Positions 1 to 7,876 of a DNA stretch of 18,945 nt are shown here, one piece after another; position 1 is the stretch's first letter; each line of letters begins with the position of its first letter. The notes beneath the pieces are model-generated. The model was not told where the DNA came from and searched no databases. It saw nothing but the letters and a program-made list of their open reading frames with translations. The DNA is from CAZADA01 sp964636945 (lineage in GTDB: Bacteria > Pseudomonadota > Alphaproteobacteria > Caulobacterales > Maricaulaceae). A program made the translations under genes and the position numbers. Location: NCBI GenBank assembly GCA_964636945.1, contig CAZWVH010000057.1:1-18945 (forward strand), written 5' to 3'.

Positions 1-5
1 TAGAG

Positions 6-392
6 ATGGGCAAGAGGTTCAAGCCTGAAGAGATCATCGCACGTCTTCGAGAGATTGAAGTCCGCATGGGTCGTGGCGAGACGGCCGCTGACCGCGCCGC
101 CCCATTGGAGCGCAATGTGTTGGCCGCTCAGGCCTCAAATAGCGTTTCGCCAGGATATTTGTTCTCAACACCGGCGCAATCTGGCTGCACCATTGATGTC
201 ACCCGCCTTGCCGACGATGCCGTGGCGCGAATTCAGTTGCGACCATTGGCGTGCACGACGCAGAACTGCTTGCCGACTGCAGCTTTGCCGTATCCTCGGG
301 TAAGCGTCTCGCCGGATGGCTCCGTGATTGTGTTCGAAGGTCCCGGCGTCGACCCCCCGCAGTTTGACCCCCTCAACGCGTTCGCGATCTGA
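6..392 (+). pseudogene. IS3-family transposase OrfA stub fused to unrelated coding remnant
   Basis: The first ~29 residues (MGKRFKPEEIIARLREIEVR and on to about ETAAD) read like the N-terminal helix-turn-helix start of IS3-family (IS407-like) OrfA proteins, which normally run to about 90-100 residues with a ...TYYRWR... core. Here that similarity stops abruptly near base 92 and the frame continues into about 100 residues I do not recognise, ending SPDGSVIVFEGPGV...LNAFAI. The second part looks protein-like (SPDGSVIVFEGPG is typical of a structured C-terminus), so it may be the tail of a host gene into which the element inserted. No OrfB/DDE part and no terminal inverted repeat can be seen in the window. 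I infer a non-functional chimeric remnant. The part left of base 1 is not visible. Confidence 0.55.
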
Positions 393-662
393 CTTTTCCG
401 AATATGAATCTATTTGCGGTGAACGTATCAGACTTGCGTTTTAGCCCAGCTGTAAGCACTTCGAGACAATCGACGCTGTTTGAGTGTCGAGGATAGTGGC
501 TAACCGGTCTGCTTTGGCATTGAGCCTACCCCTCAGCCGATCACAACCGCACGATTGCCGTGTCAATTGGCTACGACATGGGGCAATGGCCATATGCACA
601 CGCCTGGTAATTTGAACACAGCACTCTAGGTGAAGGTCACTCTGGTTACAGAGGAGCATTCT

Positions 663-1376
663 ATGGGCGCACATCTCATTTTTGGCGGCTCTGGCGGTGT
701 CGGTTCCGCCTTGGCTCGACATATCACACAATCTGGTGGCGAAGTGTTTTTGATTGGACGCAATGAAAGCGCGTTGAAAGACATCGCCAGCGAACTGTCC
801 TGCTCGTTCGCCATTGCAGATGTAACCAATCAGGAACAGCTAGAGGACGCCGTGTCCCAAGCGCCCGACACACTGGCGGGTGCAAGTTACGCTGTCGGCA
901 CAATTGACCTTAAACCGCTCAAGCGTGTTACCGCCGATGACTTGCGCAAAGCATTTGAGGTCAATGTGGTCGGCGCCGTTTCAGCACTCAAGGCAGCCCG
1001 TGAAAAAATGTCGGATGGCGGATCGATAGTATGGTTTTCGTCCATTGCCGCACAGCAAGGGTTTCAGAACCACACCGCCGTGGCGGCCGCGAAAGGCGCT
1101 GTTGAGGCGTTGACCCGGCAGCTGGCCGCCGAATGGGCGCCGAACGTGCGGATCAATGCCATAGCGCTCAGCCTCGTAGAGACTCCGCTCGCCGCTGATA
1201 TTCTTCGATCCGAAGCCATGCGGGAGGGGATCGCCAAATCCCATCCGTTACGGCGAATTGGAAAACCACAGGACGCAGCGGCGATGGCGGCGTTCTTGCT
1301 ATCAAAAGACGCGGCCTGGACAACAGGATCGATCTTTACACTGGATGGCGGGCGTAGCAGTGTGGCGCGCGGTTGA
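663..1376 (+). CDS. SDR-family protein lacking the catalytic tyrosine
   Basis: This is a 237-residue classical-type short-chain dehydrogenase/reductase fold. The cofactor-binding loop is GGSGGVGSA at residues 8-16, the structural Asn is N101 (EVNVVG), the catalytic Ser lies in WFSSIA at 124-129 and the Lys is K144. The Tyr expected 13 residues after S127 and four before K144 is Val140 (AVAAAKGAV), so the usual Ser-Tyr-Lys set is incomplete. The C-terminus has the normal RRIGKPQDAAAMAAFLL and TGSIFTLDGG elements. I chose ATG 663 over GTG 630 because GAGGAG at 651-656 is well spaced from it and the nucleotide-binding strand begins at once. The next gene starts 9 bases after the stop, so the two are probably co-transcribed. 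The substrate is unknown, and normal SDR chemistry is doubtful. Confidence 0.88.
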   Translation: MGAHLIFGGSGGVGSALARHITQSGGEVFLIGRNESALKDIASELSCSFAIADVTNQEQLEDAVSQAPDTLAGASYAVGTIDLKPLKRVTADDLRKAFEVNVVGAVSALKAAREKMSDGGSIVWFSSIAAQQGFQNHTAVAAAKGAVEALTRQLAAEWAPNVRINAIALSLVETPLAADILRSEAMREGIAKSHPLRRIGKPQDAAAMAAFLLSKDAAWTTGSIFTLDGGRSSVARG

Positions 1377-1385
1377 GGGATACCT

Positions 1386-2045
1386 ATGACCGATCAAGAC
1401 GCAGCCAAATTAATCTTGGTGATTGGCGCGAGCAGCGGTATTGGCCTCGAAACCACAAGGCTGGCGCTCGAACGCGGATTTTCCGTGCGCGCCCTGTCTC
1501 GCCATGCCAGTCGGATGCCGCTTCGTCACGAACGATTGGAAACCATAGATGGCGATGCATTGAACCGCACCGACATCGACGCCGCGCTCAAGGGAGTGGG
1601 CGCTGTCGTGCAAGCCCTTGGCGTCCCACTCACCCCTCAATCCATCGCGCACGGTACGCGCCTATTTTCCGAAGCGACCGCGGTGTTACTACCTGCGATG
1701 CACCAGGCTGGTGTGACGCGGCTTGTGAGCGTCACTGGATTTGGCGCAGGAGACAGCCGACGGGCCATTCCCCTATGGCAACGGCCCGGATTCAAGGTCG
1801 TGTTTGAGCGCATTTATGACGATAAGAGCGTTCAAGAGCGGCAGATCAAAGAAAGCGATTTGGATTGGACGATAGTGCGGCCAACGATTCTCACTAACGC
1901 CAAGCGATCGGGGCGTTACTTGGTGATCAACAGCTTGCAGCGCTTTCGTTCTGGCTTCATTGCCAGGGCCGATGTCGCGGATTTCATCGTGAAATCGATC
2001 ACGGAAGGCGGCTATATCCGTCAAGCGCCGATTGTTAGCCGGTAA
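1386..2045 (+). CDS. NAD(P)-binding atypical SDR (NmrA/SDR_a5-like)
   Basis: This is a 219-residue Rossmann-fold protein. An N-terminal LILVIGASSGIGLETTR (about residues 9-25) gives the GxxGxxG dinucleotide loop, followed by the RALSRHASR strand typical of NADP binders and a GDALNRTDI element. The C-terminal half has VTRLVSVTGFGAG and LDWTIVRPTILT, which are hallmarks of atypical SDR/NAD(P)H-binding proteins related to NmrA, flavin reductase BlvrB and SDR_a5 members rather than classical FabG-like enzymes. No classical YxxxK is evident. ATG 1386 is preceded by GAGGGA at 1375-1380. The gene follows the upstream SDR by 9 bases, so the pair probably forms a small operon. Redox partner and substrate cannot be told from sequence. 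Confidence 0.86.
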   Translation: MTDQDAAKLILVIGASSGIGLETTRLALERGFSVRALSRHASRMPLRHERLETIDGDALNRTDIDAALKGVGAVVQALGVPLTPQSIAHGTRLFSEATAVLLPAMHQAGVTRLVSVTGFGAGDSRRAIPLWQRPGFKVVFERIYDDKSVQERQIKESDLDWTIVRPTILTNAKRSGRYLVINSLQRFRSGFIARADVADFIVKSITEGGYIRQAPIVSR

Positions 2046-2317
2046 AGCGCCGTGAGAGTCTGGGGCTTAACAAAGCAACGTAATTTTGGGCTCCTACTGT
2101 AGTGTGAATAATACGGGGGCGGTTCGGATTTGCTTGAGTTTGACGAACACTTGTCCGCTAAGAGTGGAGAGTGGTTTTCACGCTCGAAACGAGAGCACGT
2201 TATCCGCGGGAGATTGCTTTCAACTGGCTCAAATTTGTGGAGAAGGCACTCAGAACGCATGCGTTAAGCCGGGCGGCGCACTGATGGCTAGCGGACAGCG
2301 GACGGACAGTCATGAGG

Positions 2318-2743
2318 TCAGCGGGGAAGGACCGCCACGGTGAGGCGGGCGATGCATACCAACCTGTCCTGATCGTCAGTGATATGGATGCCCCAAACGT
2401 GGGAGCGTTGGCCAATATGGTGAGGCCGCGCCACGCCATAGACCCAGCCTTGCCTGACGCCTCGGACGTGATTGCCATTGATTTCTTGGCCCACGCAGAT
2501 GAAGTCGTCAGCCCCGGCTGAATAGAACGCTCCAATTGAACCAAGCGTCTCAGCCAACAGCATCGAAGCGCCGCCATGGAGCAGGCCAATGGGTTGTTGC
2601 GTTCGGTGATCCACAGGCATGCGGCCTTTCACAAAATCTGGACCGAGCTCAAGAATTTCGATTCCGAGATGCCCACAGGCCCCGTGTTCATTCGAGCGGT
2701 TGATCTCGTCGATTGATACCTTGGTTTTCCAAATGCTCGTCAC
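2318..2743 (-). CDS. Hotdog-fold acyl-CoA thioesterase, MenI/YdiI-like
   Basis: This 141-residue protein has a single hotdog domain. It resembles E. coli YdiI/MenI closely along its length: IWKTKVSIDEIN at the start, then RMPVDHRTQQPIGLLHGGAS (about residues 41-60), the catalytic carboxylate E65 in LLAETLGS, NGNHVRGVRQGWVYG, and HIGQRSHVWGIHI with a closing CIARLTVAVL strand. In this family the HGG turn and the Glu hydrolyse the thioester of aromatic or hydroxy-acyl CoA substrates (1,4-dihydroxy-2-naphthoyl-CoA for MenI, broader for PaaI/YdiI relatives). No menaquinone genes are nearby, so the substrate stays open. The start is GTG at 2743 with AAGGGAG at 2751-2757; an ATG two bases upstream is followed directly by TGA in its own frame. 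It stands alone on this strand. Confidence 0.92.
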   Translation of the reverse strand: MTSIWKTKVSIDEINRSNEHGACGHLGIEILELGPDFVKGRMPVDHRTQQPIGLLHGGASMLLAETLGSIGAFYSAGADDFICVGQEINGNHVRGVRQGWVYGVARPHHIGQRSHVWGIHITDDQDRLVCIARLTVAVLPR

Positions 2744-2773
2744 ATTGAGTCTCCCTTCGGCTAGCGAGATTAT

Positions 2774-2836
2774 CCGTCCCGCCGCGTCTCACTTTATTAA
2801 ACGGTGATGGAGGCGCGGCGGCCGATAGTGGGACGG
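2774..2836. repeat. Interrupted long inverted repeat
   Basis: CCGTCCC (2774-2780) plus GCCGCG (2781-2786) on the left pair with CGCGGC (2814-2819) and GGGACGG (2830-2836) on the right. The central loop is about 27 bases and a roughly 10-base bulge sits on the right arm. TTTT follows at 2837-2840, so read rightward it has the outline of an intrinsic terminator. No plus-strand gene ends just before it. It lies upstream of the minus-strand thioesterase gene and may instead be a relic of an element end or a structured leader. Confidence 0.4.
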
Positions 2837-2954
2837 TTTTGTCCGATGGCCAATCTGGTGCTTCACCCTGAGGTTTTGCCGCCTGATTTCGATGCGATGG
2901 AGCTTGCAGGCTAGAGTCTGGACTCAATAAAGTTTAGATTGGGGTTGGCGGGGT

Positions 2955-3268
2955 TCACTCATATATCTTCCCGCAATAGAGGATTTCAGCGGCGCGACGC
3001 CAGGGATTATCGTGTTGCCTGTTTGACGCCGCTCTACTCTGATGGGCCATACCGCATGCGCTCGCAGCTTCGAGAAAAGACCCGATTGTAGGTTTTCCCA
3101 GCCGTTTGCGCCCGGACCATTTGGCGAACTTGGTTGGATGGCCCCGTTACGTTGCTCGTCCTCCCAGTCTTCAGATAGTGCAGCCAGAAATTCAATGAAC
3201 GTCCTTTCGTCATGAACGCCCTCCAGGACTATGTCCAAATCCGTCCCGTTTTTCATGCCTGAGACCAT
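2955..3268 (-). pseudogene. DUF7660-family protein, frameshifted
   Basis: The first part, from MVSGMKNGTDL through IEFLAALSEDWEDEQRN and NGPGANGWEN, is the N-terminal two thirds of a small DUF7660-type protein. In its own frame the sequence then turns into an unrelated tail ending ...PQSKLY at 2924. Shifting frame near 3087-3093 restores the family's ending: TIGSFLEAASACGMAHQ, then NPWRRAAEILYCGKIYE and a TGA at 2955-2957. One base seems to be missing between GAAAAC and ACAATC. The start is uncertain (3268 or 3256), and the frame runs open into the transposase remnant upstream, whose stop is 5 bases away. I infer a broken gene, or a sequencing error if the insertion proves recent. The family's function is unknown. 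Confidence 0.7.
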
Positions 3269-3272
3269 CTGT

Positions 3273-3524
3273 TCACGTCCAATATGCGATAATGGTAGCG
3301 AGTGCTGTGGAGGAAAGGAAGTTTTCAGCGAGCTTGTCATCGCGGGTGGCAACACGACGGAAGTCCTTAGGCCGGCAGAAGGCGTTTTCGAAAAGATGAT
3401 GTTCGCGGTAGCGGGCCTTGTTGTACCGGATGGCCTTCTTCCGGTTGGACCGGCTCATGGGGTCAGGCCACTTCACCATGGCCGCGGCCGAACCAGACAG
3501 AGACCTCGATTGTCTGAGGAACAC
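3273..3524 (-). pseudogene. IS5-family transposase, C-terminal remnant
   Basis: About 65 residues match the last part of IS5-family DDE transposases: RSNRKKAIRYNKARYREHHL, FENAFCRPKDFRRVATRDDK and LAENFLSSTALATIIAYW before the TGA at 3273. This includes the third catalytic acidic residue in the YREHHLFEN segment, which corresponds to the Y-R-E signature. The first two Asp regions are absent: the frame opens only at 3524, and 3548 is already the stop of the neighbouring gene. No terminal inverted repeats were found. The fragment is therefore an old, inactive deletion remnant lying between the DUF3604 gene and the broken DUF7660 gene. Confidence 0.8.
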
Positions 3525-3547
3525 GGATCCGCTTCAGATCGAATTCA

Positions 3548-5881
3548 TCAGTCCACACGCTCCAAGATTATGGTCTCTCGTTCATCGGCATCAGTGTCGT
3601 TGAGCACAATTCGCTCGCCAACCCGGTCCAGCCGATGCTCGCGTTCAAGGGCGTCGAGCAAACGCACCTCAAGCGCCATCACACGCGGTTCGCAACGATT
3701 GCGCGTAACCGCCAGGGGCTCAACGGTGACCCGATTGTCGCGCAGCGTGTAGTTGCCAATAAAGCTGTTGCACCCGCCCTGACCTTCGATGCGGCCGTCC
3801 TCGCCAATGGTGAGGATGAGGTCATCACGGCTGGGAATGCGTTGACGTCCGATTTGAACAACGCGCCATTGGGGGCCAACTATGTCAATCGACGCCGCTG
3901 CCGCCGATGCTGGACGGTTAGACGCCGAGGACGAAACTGCGGCTGCCGGCTTGTACCAAATCGGCGAGGTGTATGCCCGTTCCTGGGTGGTCATTGGAAC
4001 TTCGCGGGGTAAGTCGAGATCAAAGCGTTTGGCTTCATAGGCCGTCCAACGCGGCGTGGGGATTTGGATCACACGCGCATAATAGACGGCGGGAATGTCC
4101 GGATCGAAATCGGGATCTTCCCATACCGTGATCAATTCAGCCGCCCCAATGGTGTTGGTCCAGGTGGCGTTCTCCACATCGACCGTGTTTCCCACGTCTT
4201 CGATGGAGCCGTTGCGGCGCAACCGCCGATCGCCGGACCAAGCCACATTGTAGACTTTTTCATGAGTTTCGCCGTCCTCATCAACCCAGCCCTTGATGAT
4301 CTGGATGCGATCAAGATTGCCGCCAATCGGGTCTTTCATGGCCCCGACCAGGAAGGTCGGCGCCTCTGCTTCTTCGGGGCGGGCGTCTAAATCGGCCCCC
4401 ATGGGTACGCCTTTATCATATCCAATCCAGCCAGGTTCACGGGCGCCAGCGTCTTCCTCGGTGAACTCCCAGCCGCCAAAGAACCGCACCGTCATGCGCG
4501 GCCCGGTGGAGGCATAGGTCTCGCGACGCTTCATCGCGTCCCAAATGGCTTCGCGCGTGTTTTCAGTGGCCCACACCGCGGTGTACGCGCCAGACGCCTG
4601 GCGCCAGCCGAGCACTTCACGTCCGTCGAATGAGAGGACCACATGCTCCCAGCGGGTGGGCGAGGGCTCCACGCCGGAGTGTTTGCCAAAAAAGTTGTCT
4701 TCCTCAACTGCTGAAAGGGCTGTGTGAGCATCGGTCCCGCCAGCGGCGCCGATTTTAAACGGATTTTCACCGATACTCTGTTCCAGCATCATGCCGTTCT
4801 TCAGCGCCTCGCGATAGTATTCGTGTTCAAGGTCGCCCTCTTCCTTCGGCGTGAGGTTAAGGTTGCCCTCATCCCAGGTTTCGTAGTCGGCAAAGGCGTC
4901 GTCCGGCGAGAGGGCGGGGTGAGCTTCGCCGTCGCCCTTGATTTGCGTCAGTTCGTAGATCGGCTCGAATCGTTGTCGGCGTATGGCATAGTCGGCGTCC
5001 AGCGGTTCTTGGTCGGTGTACGTCTCAAACGCGAACATGAGACCGTTGGATAAATTTCCGTTGTGCGGAATGGCGAGCACCGGCGTGCCGCTGGTGTCTT
5101 CGAATGTCGCCATCCACTCCCATAGATCCTCTGGATCCACGCTCTCAAAAGTGGTGTAGGGCAACATGAGGTCAGCATCAGCCTTCCCACCGCGATAGAT
5201 CACATTGCGATGCAAGTTGTTGCCGGGGCCCGGATTGGGCGTCCATTCATAGCCGATCATCGCCGTGAAGCGACCCGGTTCATTATAGCGCTCAATGATT
5301 GCCGTATAGTCGCGCCAGGATTCGCGGAAAAAATCCTCGCTCATGGCGGCCTCGGGCAATGTCCCGTTGCCTTGCGCCTGGATCGCGGCCATGGCCACTG
5401 GGATCGCCGCTTCGATATCATTGAGCTGCATAATCTCGCTCCACTCGGCGAGCGTCTCGTCTGCCTCCACCAGCGCAGGGTCGCCCCGTCTGAGCGCAGG
5501 CGGCACGCCAAGTAAATCCGAGTGATCGGTCATGGCAATCCAATCGAGGGGCCGGGACAACTGCACCGGAACGCCCCACGTGGATTCGACCTGCTCGCCG
5601 CGCGCAAACCGCAGCGCGTCTTCAGGGCTTAGAGCGTTCACAAAACCGGCGTCGAACGACCAGCCCGTGTGGATATGCTGATCGCCCCAAAGCGGCCGAG
5701 TTGGGAAGGTGCGGTTGGCATAGGGGGAAAAGCTGCGATCGCCTAACCTTGCGGTCCGTTCAATCGCTGCAGGATCAATGGTCATGTCGCCGTGATGCGC
5801 TGACTCGTCCTGCGCGTTTGCATGTCCGGAGAGACCTAAAACAACGCCGACTGCCGTTAAAGTCGTTAAGCGAATGCTCAC
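3548..5881 (-). CDS. Secreted DUF3604 protein with C-terminal META (HslJ-like) domain
   Basis: This is a 777-residue protein. Residues 1-23 form a Sec signal peptide (Arg4, a hydrophobic core, AxA ending GHANA before QDES). Residues about 60-640 are a DUF3604 domain with PHP-like metal-binding motifs: LWGDQHIHTGWSFDAGF, AMTDHSDLLG, AIPHNGNLSNGLMF, GAAGGTDAHTAL and STGPRMTVRFFGGWEF. An Ala/Ser-rich linker (about 643-663) leads to a META domain (664-777) with GQGGCNSFIGNYTL and a second Cys in RNRCEP; C704 and C730 may form a disulfide. DUF3604 proteins are common in alphaproteobacteria and their reaction is unknown; a periplasmic hydrolase is inferred. The start is GTG 5881 with GGGAGGA at 5886-5892; the overlapping ATG is followed directly by TGA. 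The META fusion is unusual in my experience of the family. Confidence 0.9.
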   Translation of the reverse strand: MSIRLTTLTAVGVVLGLSGHANAQDESAHHGDMTIDPAAIERTARLGDRSFSPYANRTFPTRPLWGDQHIHTGWSFDAGFVNALSPEDALRFARGEQVESTWGVPVQLSRPLDWIAMTDHSDLLGVPPALRRGDPALVEADETLAEWSEIMQLNDIEAAIPVAMAAIQAQGNGTLPEAAMSEDFFRESWRDYTAIIERYNEPGRFTAMIGYEWTPNPGPGNNLHRNVIYRGGKADADLMLPYTTFESVDPEDLWEWMATFEDTSGTPVLAIPHNGNLSNGLMFAFETYTDQEPLDADYAIRRQRFEPIYELTQIKGDGEAHPALSPDDAFADYETWDEGNLNLTPKEEGDLEHEYYREALKNGMMLEQSIGENPFKIGAAGGTDAHTALSAVEEDNFFGKHSGVEPSPTRWEHVVLSFDGREVLGWRQASGAYTAVWATENTREAIWDAMKRRETYASTGPRMTVRFFGGWEFTEEDAGAREPGWIGYDKGVPMGADLDARPEEAEAPTFLVGAMKDPIGGNLDRIQIIKGWVDEDGETHEKVYNVAWSGDRRLRRNGSIEDVGNTVDVENATWTNTIGAAELITVWEDPDFDPDIPAVYYARVIQIPTPRWTAYEAKRFDLDLPREVPMTTQERAYTSPIWYKPAAAVSSSASNRPASAAAASIDIVGPQWRVVQIGRQRIPSRDDLILTIGEDGRIEGQGGCNSFIGNYTLRDNRVTVEPLAVTRNRCEPRVMALEVRLLDALEREHRLDRVGERIVLNDTDADERETIILERVD

Positions 5882-6058
5882 ATGGTCCTCCCATCGACCA
5901 AGCTAAGAATTGAGCAAGAAGGTATTTGATTATGCGATCATTTGCACGGTGGAATCGCAGAATTTTGTAGAAGCACGGATCATCCGATGACCCGTGAAAA
6001 CTAACTGATCGGACCGGGTCAGGTGAAATTATGGTCGCGGCCAAGTTTGTTTCCCGCG

Positions 6059-7792
6059 CTAGCTGTCAACAGCTTGTCGCGCGCAGTCGCCGTCAAGCGC
6101 CGCCATGGCCTCATATTGATGCAGAAAGACACGACCGGTGAGTTCATCGAAAAAATGTGTGCGCTTAAGGCGGTCCATCACCGGGCCTTTCACCTCGGAC
6201 AGGTGCAGGGTTACACCCGCATCTTTGAGGCGAAGGTTCATGGCTTCCAGTGTCTCCAGCCCGCTGGCGTCGATGCTATTCACCGCGGGACACATCAGAA
6301 CCACATGACGCAGCTCGGGGCGTTGGCTGACCTGGTCATAGACAGCGTCCTCAAAATAGCGCGCATTGGCAAAGTAAAGACTTTCGTCAAGCCGGATGGT
6401 GAGCACGCGCTGCGAGATGATCACACTGTGCCGCTTCACATTGCGAAAGTGGTGGGTGCCGGGCACTTGGCCGACAATGGCGAAGTGTGGCCGGCTGGTT
6501 TGATAAAGGTGCAAGACCAGAGACATGACCACACCCGTGGTCACGCCAAGCTCAACGCCGGCGGCCAAGGTCACGCCAATGGTGGCGGCCATGGCGGCAA
6601 AATCTGATTTTGAGTAGGCCCAAGTCTGACGGATAATCTTCAAATTGATCAGTGAAAGCACTGCGACAATGATGGTCGCAGCCAGAACAGCTTGCGGGAG
6701 AAAGTATAAGAACGGTGTCAAAAATAGCGCGGCTAGAGCGATTCCCAGAGCGGTATACGCGCCGGCGGCTGGAGTTTCGGCCCCCGCATCAAAGTTAACG
6801 GCTGAACGGGCAAATCCTCCGGTCACTGGATAGCCATTGGATAGTCCGGCGGCCATGCTGGCCGCGCCAAGACCGATCAGTTCCTGGTTGGGGTCGATGC
6901 GTTGCCGGCGTTTGGCGGCCAATGTCTGGGCGACTGACACCGATTCCACAAAGCCGATCACGCTGATCAATGCAGCCGAACCAAGCAATTGCCGCCATAG
7001 CTCGAGATCGAAGCTGGGCAGGGCGATGGTGGGCAGGCCTACAGGGATTACACCAACAATCTTCACGCCTTTCGCGTCCAGCCCCAGTGCTGCAACGGCG
7101 CCAATACCCACGAGGACAGCCAGCACCGGACCGCCGCGTGCGATGATCCCTGCCGGTTTGTTTGGCAGCCCAAACCGCTGTAATAGTGGCTTTAATCCAC
7201 TGCGCACCCAAAACAAAAACGCCAAGGCGCTGACGCCAATGATCAGCGTTGGCGCGTTAATCTGCGCCGCATGACTGATCAATGACTGGATGATTTCATA
7301 CAGATTATGCCCGTTCGCTGGCACACCGAGAATATGCTTGAGTTGACTGGCGGCGATTAAGAGCCCCGTGGCAGTGATAAACCCCGACACTACCGGGTGA
7401 CTGAGAAAGTTCGCGAGAAAACCCAACCGAAACAGACCTAAGGCCAATAAAATCAGTCCAGAGATGAACGCCAGCAAGAGTGCGGCAGCAATATACTCCG
7501 GACTGCCCTGTGTTGCGATTTTCCCTGCTGCCGCCGCCGTCATCAGCGACAAGACAGCCACTGGCCCCACTGCCAAGGTTCGGCTTGTTCCGAATACCGC
7601 ATAGGCGATCAGGGGCAAGATGGAGGCGTAAAGGCCAATCTGAGGCGGCAATCCCGCCAGCATTGCGTAGGCCAGTGACTGCGGGATCAACATAATGGTG
7701 ACGATCGCCGCCGCCACGAGATCATTGATTAGTGTTTCCCCACGATAGGTCCGGCCCCAATCGAGAATCGGCAAGTATTGCGAAAGTCGCAT
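6059..7792 (-). CDS. SulP-family anion permease with STAS domain
   Basis: This 577-residue inner-membrane transporter opens with the SulP N-terminus (LPILDWGRTYRGETLINDLV) and the signature segment TIMLIPQSLAYAMLAGLPPQ, followed by GLYASILPLIAYAVFGTSR. About 10-14 hydrophobic segments run to residue ~430. The rest is a cytoplasmic STAS domain (about 445-560) with the phosphorylation-type loop NSIDASGLETLEAM. SulP proteins move sulfate, bicarbonate, chloride or dicarboxylates, usually with H+ or Na+. Lying 84 bases after the persulfide dioxygenase gene, sulfite/sulfate movement is the natural inference, though bicarbonate cannot be excluded. The start is ATG 7792 with only a weak Shine-Dalgarno (TGAG). 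An inverted repeat TGACCCG/CGGGTCA (5988-5994 and 6015-6021) beyond its stop could end the transcript, but it has no U tract. Confidence 0.93.
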   Translation of the reverse strand: MRLSQYLPILDWGRTYRGETLINDLVAAAIVTIMLIPQSLAYAMLAGLPPQIGLYASILPLIAYAVFGTSRTLAVGPVAVLSLMTAAAAGKIATQGSPEYIAAALLLAFISGLILLALGLFRLGFLANFLSHPVVSGFITATGLLIAASQLKHILGVPANGHNLYEIIQSLISHAAQINAPTLIIGVSALAFLFWVRSGLKPLLQRFGLPNKPAGIIARGGPVLAVLVGIGAVAALGLDAKGVKIVGVIPVGLPTIALPSFDLELWRQLLGSAALISVIGFVESVSVAQTLAAKRRQRIDPNQELIGLGAASMAAGLSNGYPVTGGFARSAVNFDAGAETPAAGAYTALGIALAALFLTPFLYFLPQAVLAATIIVAVLSLINLKIIRQTWAYSKSDFAAMAATIGVTLAAGVELGVTTGVVMSLVLHLYQTSRPHFAIVGQVPGTHHFRNVKRHSVIISQRVLTIRLDESLYFANARYFEDAVYDQVSQRPELRHVVLMCPAVNSIDASGLETLEAMNLRLKDAGVTLHLSEVKGPVMDRLKRTHFFDELTGRVFLHQYEAMAALDGDCARQAVDS

Positions 7793-7876
7793 GACAAAAG
7801 CTCATTCAGTCTAGGGCGAGCCTGTGGTTGGCGGTTCCGGTCGACTTCGGTTGGTGCGGTCCAGGACGTTTCGGCC

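Noticed and set aside
393..662. Possible gene or promoter before the SDR pair
   Set aside because: Only short frames without protein character; a promoter must lie here, but no convincing -35/-10 pair could be chosen by eye.
2046..2317. Possible small gene between the SDR pair and the thioesterase
   Set aside because: The open frames (2086-2343 plus, 2021-2260 minus) have no recognisable protein character and overlap neighbouring genes; I see nothing else in the stretch.
5988..6021. TGACCCG / CGGGTCA inverted repeat as terminator of the SulP operon
   Set aside because: The 20-base loop and absence of a T run make it too weak to list as a terminator; it is mentioned in the SulP entry.
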